Origin: Tanytarsus gracilentus
Taxonomy: Eukaryota > Arthropoda > Insecta > Diptera > Chironomidae
DNA length: 64,000 nt
NCBI GenBank assembly: GCA_038502055.1
Contig: JAXRKN010000041.1
Coordinates: 4,445,501 to 4,509,500 of the forward strand
Direction of reading: 5' to 3'
Position 1 is the first letter of the stretch; each line of letters opens with the position of its first letter. The notes beneath the pieces are model-generated. The model saw only the letters and a list, made by a program, of their open reading frames with translations, made no database searches and was not told the DNA's origin. Shown here piece after piece: positions 34,248 to 44,501 of the stretch. A program made the position numbers and the translations under genes.

Positions 34248-35749
34248 ATGGAAAAGTTATCAGAAGATGTTTGGATCGACATATTCGACTTGCTGAATTC
34301 AGAAGACATCGAGAATGCAGCAAATTCATGCGAAAAGTAAGAATAAATTTTGTAGTTGATCACAAAAAATTCTGAGAATTCAGTTTTGACACAATTTAAT
34401 AAAATATAATTCAATTTTAAACTCCAATTAGCTGGCGTGACATCATCACGACCACTCCATCATTGATGCGAAAGCTCACTCTTCGTATTGACTTCTGGAA
34501 CGTCGAAGAAAGACCTTGCATGAAGCTGCCTTATCAAAATCTCTATGTGAACCAAAATTATGGCAGAAAAAGGAACAAAATCGTCGAATTTATGCAAGAC
34601 ATCGATCAACTTACTGCTGTTAAAAAAATCTTCATCGATGGTTTAATTTTCGTTGATGTGATCGCAATCTTGAAAAAATTTCAGAACTTAACGACTTTTG
34701 TTGCTGAAGACATGACTGGTTTGAATGTGCAAGATGACACAAAAATCGATTTGCCAAATTTGACTCACTTTAAGATTGGCACTAGTGCTTTTTGCCTCCT
34801 TCCAAACATTCGATCCCACAAAATTGAAGTATTCTGTGCGTATGCAGATAGTTGGACTCCAGACCGCGGAAAGTACTTTGGCTCATTTCTTCAGACTTGC
34901 GATAAACTCAAACAATTAGCTTTGAAAGATTTCTACACGGATGAAATTATGAAGATCAAAAGTCAACTGGAGACATTTGAGATCATTGACGTCAACAAAA
35001 CTCTTCCATCATCATTTGTGCAGTTCTTGAAATATCAAAAGTCATCGCTGAAAAATTTAACGCTCGGTGTGGAGGAATTTGATGACGAAATCGCAAATTT
35101 TATTTACTTCCAAATGAATTTGGATAAACTTGTCGATCTTCGTATTTATTATCGAAGTCAAATTAAGAATCTTAAGAAAGTTTCAGTGAAGAATCTCACA
35201 ATTTACAGTAAAAATGATAATTTCGAATACTTTGAGAAACTTTTTCGATGCTGTGAAATGCTCGAAGTTCTCAGTGTTGATCTAGAAGGCAAAAAGGAGC
35301 TCGACTTTCTCCGTTTGCTTTCAAAATTGCCAAAGTTAAAGTTCCTTGAATTAAGAAGTGGATTCTCAACAGAAGAGTTTCAGCCAACTTTTAAGTTTAA
35401 TCGACTCGAACGATTAATTTTATCAGCGAATTTCAAGGCTGATCAGCGTGTCAAAATCATTCGCTGCTGTCCGAATCTAACTCACATCCGAACATACAAC
35501 ATTTTTGCCAAGAACGATTTTGAGAATATTTTCGAAGTCTGCAACAAAATCCAGGAAATTTATCTACTTTTGTGGAATCAAAAGTTCACAGATGAGGATA
35601 TTGAGACTTACAAAGATGTCGGATCAAAAATTAATCTAAAAATTGAAACCGAAAACAAAGAAGTGATTGAAAAACTCAGCGACGCAAAAAATCGATTGAC
35701 TGTCATTCCAGCTAAGCTTCCTAGTCATGATCCATTTGCATTTCCATGA
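34248..35749 (+). CDS. F-box/LRR protein, copy 1 (intact)
   Basis: Two exons, 34248-34336 and 34432-35749 (TGA), phase 2, donor GTAAGA and acceptor AATTAG, encode 468 residues. Exon 1 encodes MEKLSEDVWIDIFDLLNSED, then IENAANSCE; exon 2 resumes NWRDIITTTPSL. Together these form a good F-box (LxxDVWxxIFxLL...C..WR). The rest contains irregular leucine-rich repeats (for example LPKLKFLELR, FNRLERLIL, CCPNLTHIRTY). F-box proteins bind Skp1 in SCF ubiquitin ligases and the LRR region picks the substrate; the substrate here is unknown. The first Met in exon 2 starts a long ORF but skips the F-box, so the exon 1 start is preferred. Confidence 0.87.
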
Positions 35750-36369
35750 TTTTAAAACAAAAGCTGTTGATTTGGCAGATTGAAAAATGTCGCACTTAAA
35801 AATTTATAAACATTAAACAGAATTTCTTGAATGTTTAAAAATAATTAATTCAACAAATAACAGAAATCAATCTCATCATGTTAAAGAAAGCTGAAAAAAA
35901 TTAGTCTTGTATAATTTTTTTTGAAAAAAATTTATTAAAATTCTCAATTATTCTTCAAAAAAAAATATTTCGAATTAATTTTGCGTTTGGTCAGTTTAAA
36001 AATTATTATCAACACATTTTTGTGGTTTAAAAAGTCAAAATTATAGCTCCGCTATATATTACATTTTTTAGAACTATGGCTTCATGTACCTCGTTGAACT
36101 CGTCATTGCATCAGGAATCGATTGACATAGATGATTTTTGAGGAATGTCCATCATAGCCGGCCAGAAGTGCCACTTAAAAAAAATTGAATAATTATTTGA
36201 ATCTAAAGACGTTGAGCAAATCGTAAATTTATATTAAAAAAAATTTATTCAAGGATGGGAAATTACAAAATCTACAAAATTTGGTAAATACAGGAATTTA
36301 GTATGAAAGTGTAATTAATAAGATTTAATTCTTTGTAAATTGTAATGTAATTGTCCATCTCTGGATATT
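35750..36369. other. 3' flank of F-box copy 1 and spacer
   Basis: To about 36030 this matches the 3' flank of F-box copy 3 (41956-42245). Beyond that is a slightly GC-richer stretch (36045-36175) with no supported exon, then AT-rich DNA up to the receptor stop codon. Confidence 0.55.
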
Positions 36370-38268
36370 TTAGATATTTTTCTTCACCGATTTAACTTTA
36401 ATTATTTTCCTTCTCATCTTTCTCAATTTTTTCTTAGATGTTTTTCTGACTAAATATTTCCACAATTGTGAAGCGCAATCATGAACAAAAACTTCACAAA
36501 TCAATGCGAAAAATGCAAGTAAAAATCCGATAAGAAGAATTCCAAAAGTTGGAATGATTGACTTGAAATCTAAAATTTCACCGGTTATGGATGTTGCATT
36601 CAGTTCTGAGCGTGGTATGAGTCTTCGATTTTTATTGAACAGCTTCCAAATTCTCGGCAGTCCAGCATCGAATGACAAATGCATGAGTTCTTGAAATCTT
36701 TCAATGTAAGGATTTAGAATTCCAGTGTAAAGAAGCATTTCTTCAGAGTATGCGATTTCAGGTAGTTTATACATGTTATCACTGCGATCTAACTCAAACA
36801 CAAAACTGTTGGTAAAATCAATCGAATCACATTCCCAAATTGTAAGTTTCGAGAAATCTTCAAAATAAAAATTATCAAAAGTCAAATTATTTTCAATCAT
36901 TTTCTGATATTTTAAGTTGTCCTGCATGAGTTCATCAAATCTAGGGTCAATAAACATCGGAATTCCACTGTCAAGCACTTCATCAACAGTTTTCATTCGC
37001 TTTTCTTCGAGTGGATTCAATAAAAACGATGTGATCAAACTTTGATAGCCATTGCCGAAAATGAAAAGGGCAAAAATCAGAATTTGCATTAAAAGTTTTA
37101 AAATAAATTTCTTCGTTCGAATGTTTGTTGATTGTCCAAGAAAAAATGCCACGATTGAGAATAAAAAATCCCAACACGAATCGACAGCTCCAAAGTTCTC
37201 GTAAAGTCTCCAGACGAAAGCACAAATGATAATTGTCAGACTCAAAAATATCCAGCATTTGTCATCGAAAGGTCGAAACAAAATTTGCTCATAAATCGGA
37301 ATGACCGGTGGAAGTGGAACTTGAAAGCAGTTTTCCTTGTAATCAAATGTTATAACATATCGATTAAGTTTTAAAAAAGAAATTGTCTTGTCCATTAAAT
37401 CCAATCCAAGCCACATTGAGTCTTCCAATTCTTTAAATCCCTTTTTTAAATCTTTCCTCAAAATTGAACTATTTGGAACTGTTTCGTTTGAGAATCGAAC
37501 GTATTTGATTGTTGCATTCATTTTGTCTCGAATAATTTCAACAAAAAGTGAGTATGTTCCAAGTATCGCGGCATTCGGTATTGGGGTTTGTTTGTATTTC
37601 GTTAAAAATTCATGATAATAGTTGAACGTTACATTAACCTTAAAGCCATTTATATCATGAAGATTATTCATGAAAATAAACTTTTTGTAGTGTTCAAAGT
37701 TTGCTTGAAGTTCTTCTAGATTTAAATAAATATTTCCATAGAATTTGTTCGGAATCACAAATTTTACTTCATTTTTCTCTTTATAAATTATTAAAGATTT
37801 TAAAATTCCATGAGAATGAAGTTCACTGATGAAAGTTTCAATCTTTGATGAATTTTCGAGTATAAAAATAAATTTCGACAAAATGTTCAGAAATGGAACT
37901 TTAATATTAATAATATAATTGTTCAAACTACTTTTCAACTTTAACATTTTCACATTTTTACATTTTATACAAATCACAATCGATGACGATGTTAAAGTTT
38001 CCGAAATATCATTAAATAATTGCAATCTTGGCTCTAGAATGAGTATTGCAACATTTTTAGGAAGACAATTCAACACTTCACTACTTTTTAGATTATCTCC
38101 AATTAGTGGAATTGCAACTGTCTTAATGTCTGGATTATTTTCAACTTCATTTGCGATAATTTCACAAACAAAATTAAAAGACATTTGACGATTTTTAGGC
38201 TTGTAAGAAAATGATGAAACAAAAATCAATAAAAACTTGGCAAAAATTAAAAAAGTTTGAATTTTCAT
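36370..38268 (-). CDS. Divergent ionotropic receptor (IR)
   Basis: Intronless, 632 residues, intact. There is an N-terminal signal peptide (MKIQTFLIFAKFLLIFVSSF). The ligand-binding S1 half is poorly conserved. M1 is at about residues 338-357 (CWIFLSLTIIICAFVWRLY), a pore-loop region at about 363-378, M3 at about 387-416 (ending GNGYQSLITSFLL, the position of the SYTANLAAFL motif in glutamate receptors), S2 at about 420-565, M4 at about 570-594 and a basic cytoplasmic tail. This order is the ionotropic glutamate receptor fold. The lack of conserved glutamate-binding residues and of introns is typical of divergent, fast-evolving insect IRs, often gustatory. Co-receptor partners and ligand are unknown. 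Confidence 0.85.
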   Translation of the reverse strand: MKIQTFLIFAKFLLIFVSSFSYKPKNRQMSFNFVCEIIANEVENNPDIKTVAIPLIGDNLKSSEVLNCLPKNVAILILEPRLQLFNDISETLTSSSIVICIKCKNVKMLKLKSSLNNYIINIKVPFLNILSKFIFILENSSKIETFISELHSHGILKSLIIYKEKNEVKFVIPNKFYGNIYLNLEELQANFEHYKKFIFMNNLHDINGFKVNVTFNYYHEFLTKYKQTPIPNAAILGTYSLFVEIIRDKMNATIKYVRFSNETVPNSSILRKDLKKGFKELEDSMWLGLDLMDKTISFLKLNRYVITFDYKENCFQVPLPPVIPIYEQILFRPFDDKCWIFLSLTIIICAFVWRLYENFGAVDSCWDFLFSIVAFFLGQSTNIRTKKFILKLLMQILIFALFIFGNGYQSLITSFLLNPLEEKRMKTVDEVLDSGIPMFIDPRFDELMQDNLKYQKMIENNLTFDNFYFEDFSKLTIWECDSIDFTNSFVFELDRSDNMYKLPEIAYSEEMLLYTGILNPYIERFQELMHLSFDAGLPRIWKLFNKNRRLIPRSELNATSITGEILDFKSIIPTFGILLIGFLLAFFALICEVFVHDCASQLWKYLVRKTSKKKLRKMRRKIIKVKSVKKNI

Positions 38269-39240
38269 TCTAAAGTTTTATCGAACGTCTTCTATTAACC
38301 TCAGATACAATATAAATTAACTTTTAACAAGGACTGAATATTTATTTAACATTTTCTTAAACAAACAATAAACATTTATTTTCATGTCGTTGAGTTAATT
38401 TATCGTTTTATTTAACACCAAAGGCATACTTCGTGTTTTTTTTGTTAAATCGAAAGTGAAATTTGTATTATTAGAGCTTTCGAAAATCCCGGAATATAAA
38501 AAAACTGTAAAACCGTGATTAATGAAAAGAAATCTTAATAAAATTTTGTAACGATTAATGACAAAAATATTACATAGAACTATGATCATAAGAAAAAAAG
38601 TTTCGAGCATCTTCGAAGGAGAAGAGAAAGGACATTCAAAAAAAAATCATGTAATAAAATTTAATTTTGGGAAATTACGTAAATTTTGTATGAAAATGTA
38701 ATAAATAAGATTTAATTTTTGTAATGTAATTTTTACTCGATTAAACTGTAGTTGTCCATCTCTGAGGAAATTTTTTTAATTTCAATTGATTATTTCGTTC
38801 GTAAAAATTTCTAAATTTTAAAATAAATGGAAAAATTCTTTGAAAATACATTTATTTAAGAAAAATTCCTTTTCAATTTCAAAGTGACCGGATTTATTTT
38901 TTTCGGGGATTGAAAAAGGTCCGGGATTTCCCGGGATTTCGTTCAAAACCTCTATCTATAATGCTTTTTACAAGAAAAATAACTTCATCGAGCATTCAAT
39001 AATTTTTTGGTAGCCTAGTTTTGTCGGCATGTGTCAGTCCGTCAGGTTATAAATCTTTTTTTCATGTTTTTAAGTCTTTAGGTAAAAATTAAAATTTTTT
39101 CATACACTTGACAGTTTCAAAAGTTATCGCTCACGTGAAAGTTCTGGGACTGAAATTATTTTAAAAAAAAATTTAAAATCAATGAAAATTTTTTAAAACG
39201 CATTAAAAAAATATCAAAATTTAATTATCGCGAAAAAGTT
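38269..39240. other. Intergenic between the receptor and F-box pseudogene copy 2
   Basis: AT-rich with no supported gene. At 38910-38945 there is GGTCCGGGATTTCCCGGGAT, a member of a dispersed TCCGGGA motif family that recurs near 59780 and 63860-64000. Confidence 0.5.
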
Positions 39241-39725
39241 ATGGAGAAGTTATCAGAAGATGTTTGGATTGACATATTCGACTTGTTGAGTTCGAAAGAC
39301 ATCGAGAATGCAGCAAACTCATGCGAAAAGTAAGAAAAATTATAAATTTCTGACGCCATTTTAATTTTTTTATTTCCGTAACTACTACAAGACTACCAAT
39401 AAAGAAGATTACCAAGAATGATTTTGAGAATATTTTCGAAGCTTGCAACAAAATCCAGGAAATTCATCTTCGCTTATCATTGGACGATCCAGTGACTGAT
39501 GAAGAATTAGACACTTACAAAGAAGTTGGATCGAAAATTAATCTAAAAATTGAAACAAACAACAAAAACGTTATTGAAAAACTCAGCGACGTAAAAAATC
39601 GATTGACTGTCATTCCTGAACAGACTCAATTACGTAATCCATTTATAGTGCGTCCAAAGATTTTGACTCCCCACGGCTTCGACAATTTCATAATGAAGAT
39701 TTTTTTTATGACAACGAATGTTTAA
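39241..39725 (+). pseudogene. F-box/LRR copy 2, internally deleted
   Basis: 39241-39329 is a complete F-box exon 1 (MEKLSEDVWIDIFDLLSSKD) with the GTAAG donor retained. After only about 80 bp the sequence jumps to the last part of exon 2 (NDFENIFEACNKIQEI equivalent from about 39415), continuing to a stop at 39725. The exon 2 start and about 1 kb of leucine-rich coding sequence are missing. The 3' end resembles copies 4-6 (QTQLRNPFIVRPKIL) more than copies 1 and 3. Confidence 0.8.
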
Positions 39726-40450
39726 ATTACTCAAACTTCTGGTAACTGCATTTCGATGATGACTTTTCAAGTAGCTAATAAGTGTTCAAGTCCAGCCTAC
39801 GAGGTCTATGGTTGAACTATTTTGAATATTCAAAACTTTTTTATTTTAATTAAAAATTAATTTTTAAATATTTTGATCTTTCGACTTTTTTAAAATATAA
39901 TAAAAGCCAGCGTAGAATAATTTTAAAAACGTGAACTTTAACGTTCGATTTTGAATGTTTTCGAGGTGAATTTGAGGTCAAAAATGTTTATTTAAATTAT
40001 TTTTTGTGTAAATATAAATTTATTTTAATTATTTATTTAGTATTTTTTTTTTCTAGCGCAATACACGCGGTCGCGAGTAATTTAAATTTTTTTCTCTCTT
40101 CTCACTTTCATTCGAAAACAACTCAAAATGAATAATTGATGGAATTATGGAAGAAAATTTAAATTTTTTACTATAAAATACAATTTTAAATTTTGAATTT
40201 TTAAAAAATTTTGATTTTTTGCCACAAAATTTAAATAATTTTGAAATAATTAGCTAAAATCACGGACTTAATTAATTTGAAAACTAATCTAAGAAAAATT
40301 AAAATTTTCCTCTAATAAAATCTTCACCACGATCGAACTGATTTTGTGGTTAGTTTCAAATTTGAATTTTCCCGCGCATTTTAAAACGCATTTGTTTACC
40401 TTTGAAAAAATATCAAAATTTAATTATCGCGTAAAAACTGATTTAAAGCC
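39726..40450. other. Intergenic, 5' flank of F-box copy 3
   Basis: From about 39965 it is a near copy of the copy 1 5' flank at 33755-34247. Nothing else is recognisable. Confidence 0.55.
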
Positions 40451-41955
40451 ATGGAAAAGTTATCAGAAGATGTTTGGATCGACATATTCGATTTGCTGAG
40501 TTCAGAAGACATCGAGAATGCAGCAAATTCATGTGAAAAGTAAGAAAAATGCTAAATTTTCTAAAAGTTGATCATAAAAAATTCTGAGAATTCAGTTTTG
40601 ACACAATTTAATAAAATATATTTCAATTTTAAATTCCATTTAGCTGGCGAAACATCATCACGTCCACTCCATCATTGATGCGAAAGCTCACTCTTCATAT
40701 CAACTTCGCGAACTTTAAAGGAAAGACTTGGAATAAATGGCCTTACAAAACTTTACATCTTGAACGTGTCTATGGAAGTAATAAGAACAAAATTAAGGAA
40801 TTTATTGACGACATCGATTTTGCTGGTGTTGAAAAGGTCATCATCATTAAATCAAACTACAATGTGATCAAGATCTTGAACAATTTTCAGAATATAACAA
40901 CTTTGATTGCTCACAAATTGACTGGTTGTAACGCGCAAGGTGACAAAAAAATCGATTTGCCAAATTTGACTCACCTAAAGATTGACGATAGTGCTTTTTG
41001 CCTCCTTCCAAAAATTCGATCCCACAAAATTGAAGTATTCTGTGCGTATGAAGATAGTAGGAATCCATACCGCGGAAAGTACTTTGGCTCATTTCTTCAG
41101 ACCTGCGATAAACTCAAACATTTAACTTTGAAAGATTTCTACACGGATGAAATTATGAAGATCAAAAGTCAACTGGACACATTCGAGATCATTGACGTCA
41201 ACAAAACTCTTCCATCATCATTTGTGCAGTTCTTGAAATATCAAAAGTCATCGCTGAAAAATTTATCGCTCGTAGTGGAGGAATTTGATGACGAAATCGC
41301 AAATTTTATTTACTTCCAAATGAATTTGGATAAACTTGTCGATTTTCGTATTTATTATCGAAGTCAAATTAAGAATCTTAAGAAAGTTTCAGTGAAGAAT
41401 CTCACAATTTACAGTGAAGATGATAATTTCGAATACTTTGAGAAACTTTTTCGATGCTGTGAAATGCTCGAAGTTCTCAGTGTTGATCTACGATGCAAAA
41501 AGCCACTCGACTTTCTCCGTATGCTTCCAAAATTGCCAAAGTTAAAGTTTCTTGATTTAAGAGTATTATTCTCAACAGAAGAGTTTCAGCCAACTTTTAA
41601 GTTTAATCGACTCGAAAGATTAATTTTATTCGAGAATTTCAAGACTGATCAGTGTGTCAAAATCATTCGCTGCTGTCCGAATCTAACTCACATCCGAACA
41701 TTCAACATTTTTGCCAAGAACGATTTTGAGAATATTTTCGAAGTCTGCAACAAAATCCAGGAAATTTTTCTTTTCTCGAGCAATCAAGAGTTCACAAATG
41801 AGGATATTGAGACTTACAAAGATGTTGGATCAAAAATTAATCTAAAAATTGAAACCAACAACAAAGAATTGATTGAAAAACTCAGCGACGCAAAAAATCG
41901 ATTGACTGTCATTCCAGCTAAGCTTCCTAGTCATGATCCATTTGTATTTCCATGA
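40451..41955 (+). CDS. F-box/LRR protein, copy 3 (intact)
   Basis: Exons 40451-40539 and 40644-41955 (TGA) join in phase 2 and encode 466 residues. The F-box is whole (MEKLSEDVWIDIFDLLSSED, then NWRNIITSTPSL). The segment just after the F-box (about 40690-40930: NFANFKGKTWNKWPYKTLHL) differs strongly from the other copies, whereas the remainder is nearly identical to copy 1, including the ending AKLPSHDPFVFP. This mosaic suggests gene conversion or selection on the N-terminal leucine-rich part. Predicted role as SCF substrate receptor, as for copy 1. Confidence 0.86.
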
Positions 41956-42359
41956 TTTTAAAACAAAAGCTGTTGACTTGGCAGATTGAAAAATGTCGCA
42001 CTTAAAAATTTATAAACATTAAACAGAATTTCTTGAATATACAAAAATATTTCATTCAACAAATAACAGAAATCAATCTCATCTCATCATGTTAAAGAAA
42101 GCTCAAAAAAATTAGTCTTGTATAATTTTTTTTGACTGTAAAAAATTTATTAAAATTCTCAATAATTCTTCAAAAAAATAATATTTCAAATAAATTTTGC
42201 GTTTGGTCAATAAAAAATTATTATCAACACATTTTTGTGGTTTGAAAAGTTTAAACTTATTCAAAATTTAAATTTTCCTATCAAACTTAAAAAAAACCTC
42301 AAACAAATTGAGTCACTCTTATTAAAAATTTTCACACACTTTTAATTTTTTTACGTGAT
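41956..42359. other. 3' flank of F-box copy 3
   Basis: Matches the 3' flank of copy 1 to about 42245, then AT-rich sequence to the convergent small secreted gene. No gene is seen. Confidence 0.55.
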
Positions 42360-43066
42360 TTATGATGATCGCAAACAATTTCTCGAGTATTTCATCAAAA
42401 GCACTTTTGTGTTCTCCAAGTTTTCATTTCTTTCAAAAAACATTTGAATTTGCATTCCTCCATTTAAAATTAGTTGCTGGTTAATTGCGTATTTAAATTG
42501 AAGAATCTTTGTCGATTTTAAATTTAACGCATCATCCATGGAAATGTTTGCTTCAAGAATTTTAGTAAGATTTTGTTTTAGAGTTTCAATTGCCGCTTGT
42601 GGTTGTGAGATTTCGCTTAGAAGTCTTTGAATTTCTTCTTCATTTGAAAATAATTGCGAGTCCAGTTTGGTGGCTATAAGTGGAAAGTTCATTGTGCAAC
42701 TCCAGGGAACTAAATTTTTCAACAAAATTTAATGAATTTTAAACATTTAAAAAAAATTTACTTACTATCCAGAACTGGATCTCGAGCGATGAAAGATGGT
42801 CTCATTTCAGTTTGGAGTTCCTTCAACAATTCGTTTAAGTCTTTTTTCTCTTCTTCCGACGCGACCGCAAAAAGGTCTTCAGTGAACTTTAAAAGTGCAT
42901 CAGAAAAATTTTGATTTTCAGCATCGATTGGGTAAGTTACATTGTTGAGAGAATTAAATTCATCTTGAAGTTTCTTTAATTCGAAATCTAAATTTGAATA
43001 ACTATCACCACCCGACTCGATTTGTTTGAATAAAATTAATTCCACAATTAAAATTAAAACCTTCAT
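42360..43066 (-). CDS. Small secreted helical protein, family not recognised
   Basis: Two exons, 43066-42766 and 42709-42360 (TAA), phase 1 (donor GTAAGTAA, acceptor AATTTAG), encode 216 residues. The start chosen is MKVLILIVELILFKQIES, a signal peptide; an upstream in-frame Met (43135) would put it inside the protein. The mature part is acidic and predicted helical (LKKLQDEFNSL, EEEKKDLNELLKELQTEM, EEEIQRLLSEI), with only one obvious Cys (WSC). I do not recognise the family. It could be a haemolymph or salivary secreted protein. It converges on F-box copy 3 and lies at the edge of the triplicated segment. Confidence 0.72.
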
Positions 43067-44501
43067 GATTAAAAACTTTAAATCAAATGAGGGAAAATTC
43101 AGTTTCTCCAATGTAAAAATAAAATGAGAAATCACGACTGAAATAAATTAAAACACGAAACTTTAGTGAAACATGATTTAAAAAAATTAATTTGACCTGA
43201 TTTGTTTGAGGTTAATTTTTATTATTCAACGTCAAAAATCACGTAATAAACCTGAATGACCATGGGAGGTAACTCTGAAACAAAAATCGAAAACTTTGAA
43301 TTTTGCTCAAAAAAAGTTTATTTTTATAAAATTATTTTTTCCTTAGAAACTAACAAAAAAAATTTTTTAACGCCTCTGAAGTTATTTTACAAAAGTTCGC
43401 ACAAGTTCTAAAAAATTTCCTTTATCAGTTCATATTTTTGGCACTAACAGCGATAAATTTACAATCATTGGTAACTCAACAAAAGCTCCATCAGAGCATG
43501 CAAAATCCTTCCTCATTCAAGACGTCATTTTCAGCTTGTTTGTTTTTGGCTTTCTCGAGCTGCTGCTTCAAGTTTTAAAAGCGATTCCTAAAAAATATAA
43601 ATTATTATAGTTAATAAGATATGGCGCGACCTTAACTTTACTGAGAATATCGAGTCGACTCTTTCGCTCCTCGGAGTAGTTTTTCCTTGTGTTTTGAGAG
43701 GTCTGGAATTTGAATTTCAAAAGTTCGTTAGAAAATTGATTTTTTAACTGTTAAAAATTTAAAATTTAAAATGCTCAATTTTTTTTTGATAGAACAAAAT
43801 ATCCTAAATTCTTAACTAATTAATTTTCCCTTAAATTTCTAAATTCGTTCTCACCCTAAAGTACTCCTGAGGAAAAAATTTCGAGTTTCGCGGCGTGAGT
43901 CGCTGTTTGGGTTTCTTCTTACTCTTTCGATGTGTGTGACGATAATTTAGCAGACGAGATGTGGGAAGTGAACGATTTTCGACCATTAGTGATACCCATC
44001 ACACAATTGGTTGACCCGTTCCTAGAAATTGGTCTCCATTCTCGAATCAACCCCTAGGAACGGTTATTCACCAACCCCCACGGAAACCGATGCAATTGCG
44101 GGTAGTTTGCTATAACTCGTAGAGAGTGTGACTGCAAATAAAAGAAGTTCTTTGTTGTTAGAGTTTGAGCGCACCTAGAAAATGTAAAAAAAAATGTTGG
44201 CAATAAAATTATGGTCAAAGTAGCAAATTGTTTAAAAAAGAGAAAATTATGTCACAAAAAATAGTTTTTTGTCTTTTTTTTGAGAACTTGCCTGAAAACA
44301 ATTATGAAAAAAAATGTTAGCAATTAATTTCGACTTTTTATTACATTTTGAACAAAAAAATTATCCACACAGTTATTAAATTTTTTCACACAGTACGAAA
44401 ATAAAATTTGAATTTTCCCGCGCATTTTGAAAAAAGTTTTTGTTTACCTTTTAAAATTCACATTATAAAATTTAATTATCGCAAAAAATCGAGAAAAAGC
44501 C
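43067..44501. other. 5' flank of F-box copy 4 (first unit of triplicated segment)
   Basis: From about 43139 this is near-identical to 52426-53789. It holds shared blocks at 43540-43690 (also 47545-47730 and 52800-52960) and 43850-44130 (also 49330-49610 and 53120-53400). Short ORFs across these blocks are disrupted by indels in one or more copies, so I do not call genes. Confidence 0.6.

Noticed and set aside
36045..36175. Possible minus-strand exon (HFWPAMMDIPQKSS)
   Set aside because: An acceptor-like AG precedes it, but there is no partner exon, it stops after a few codons, and I recognise no domain.
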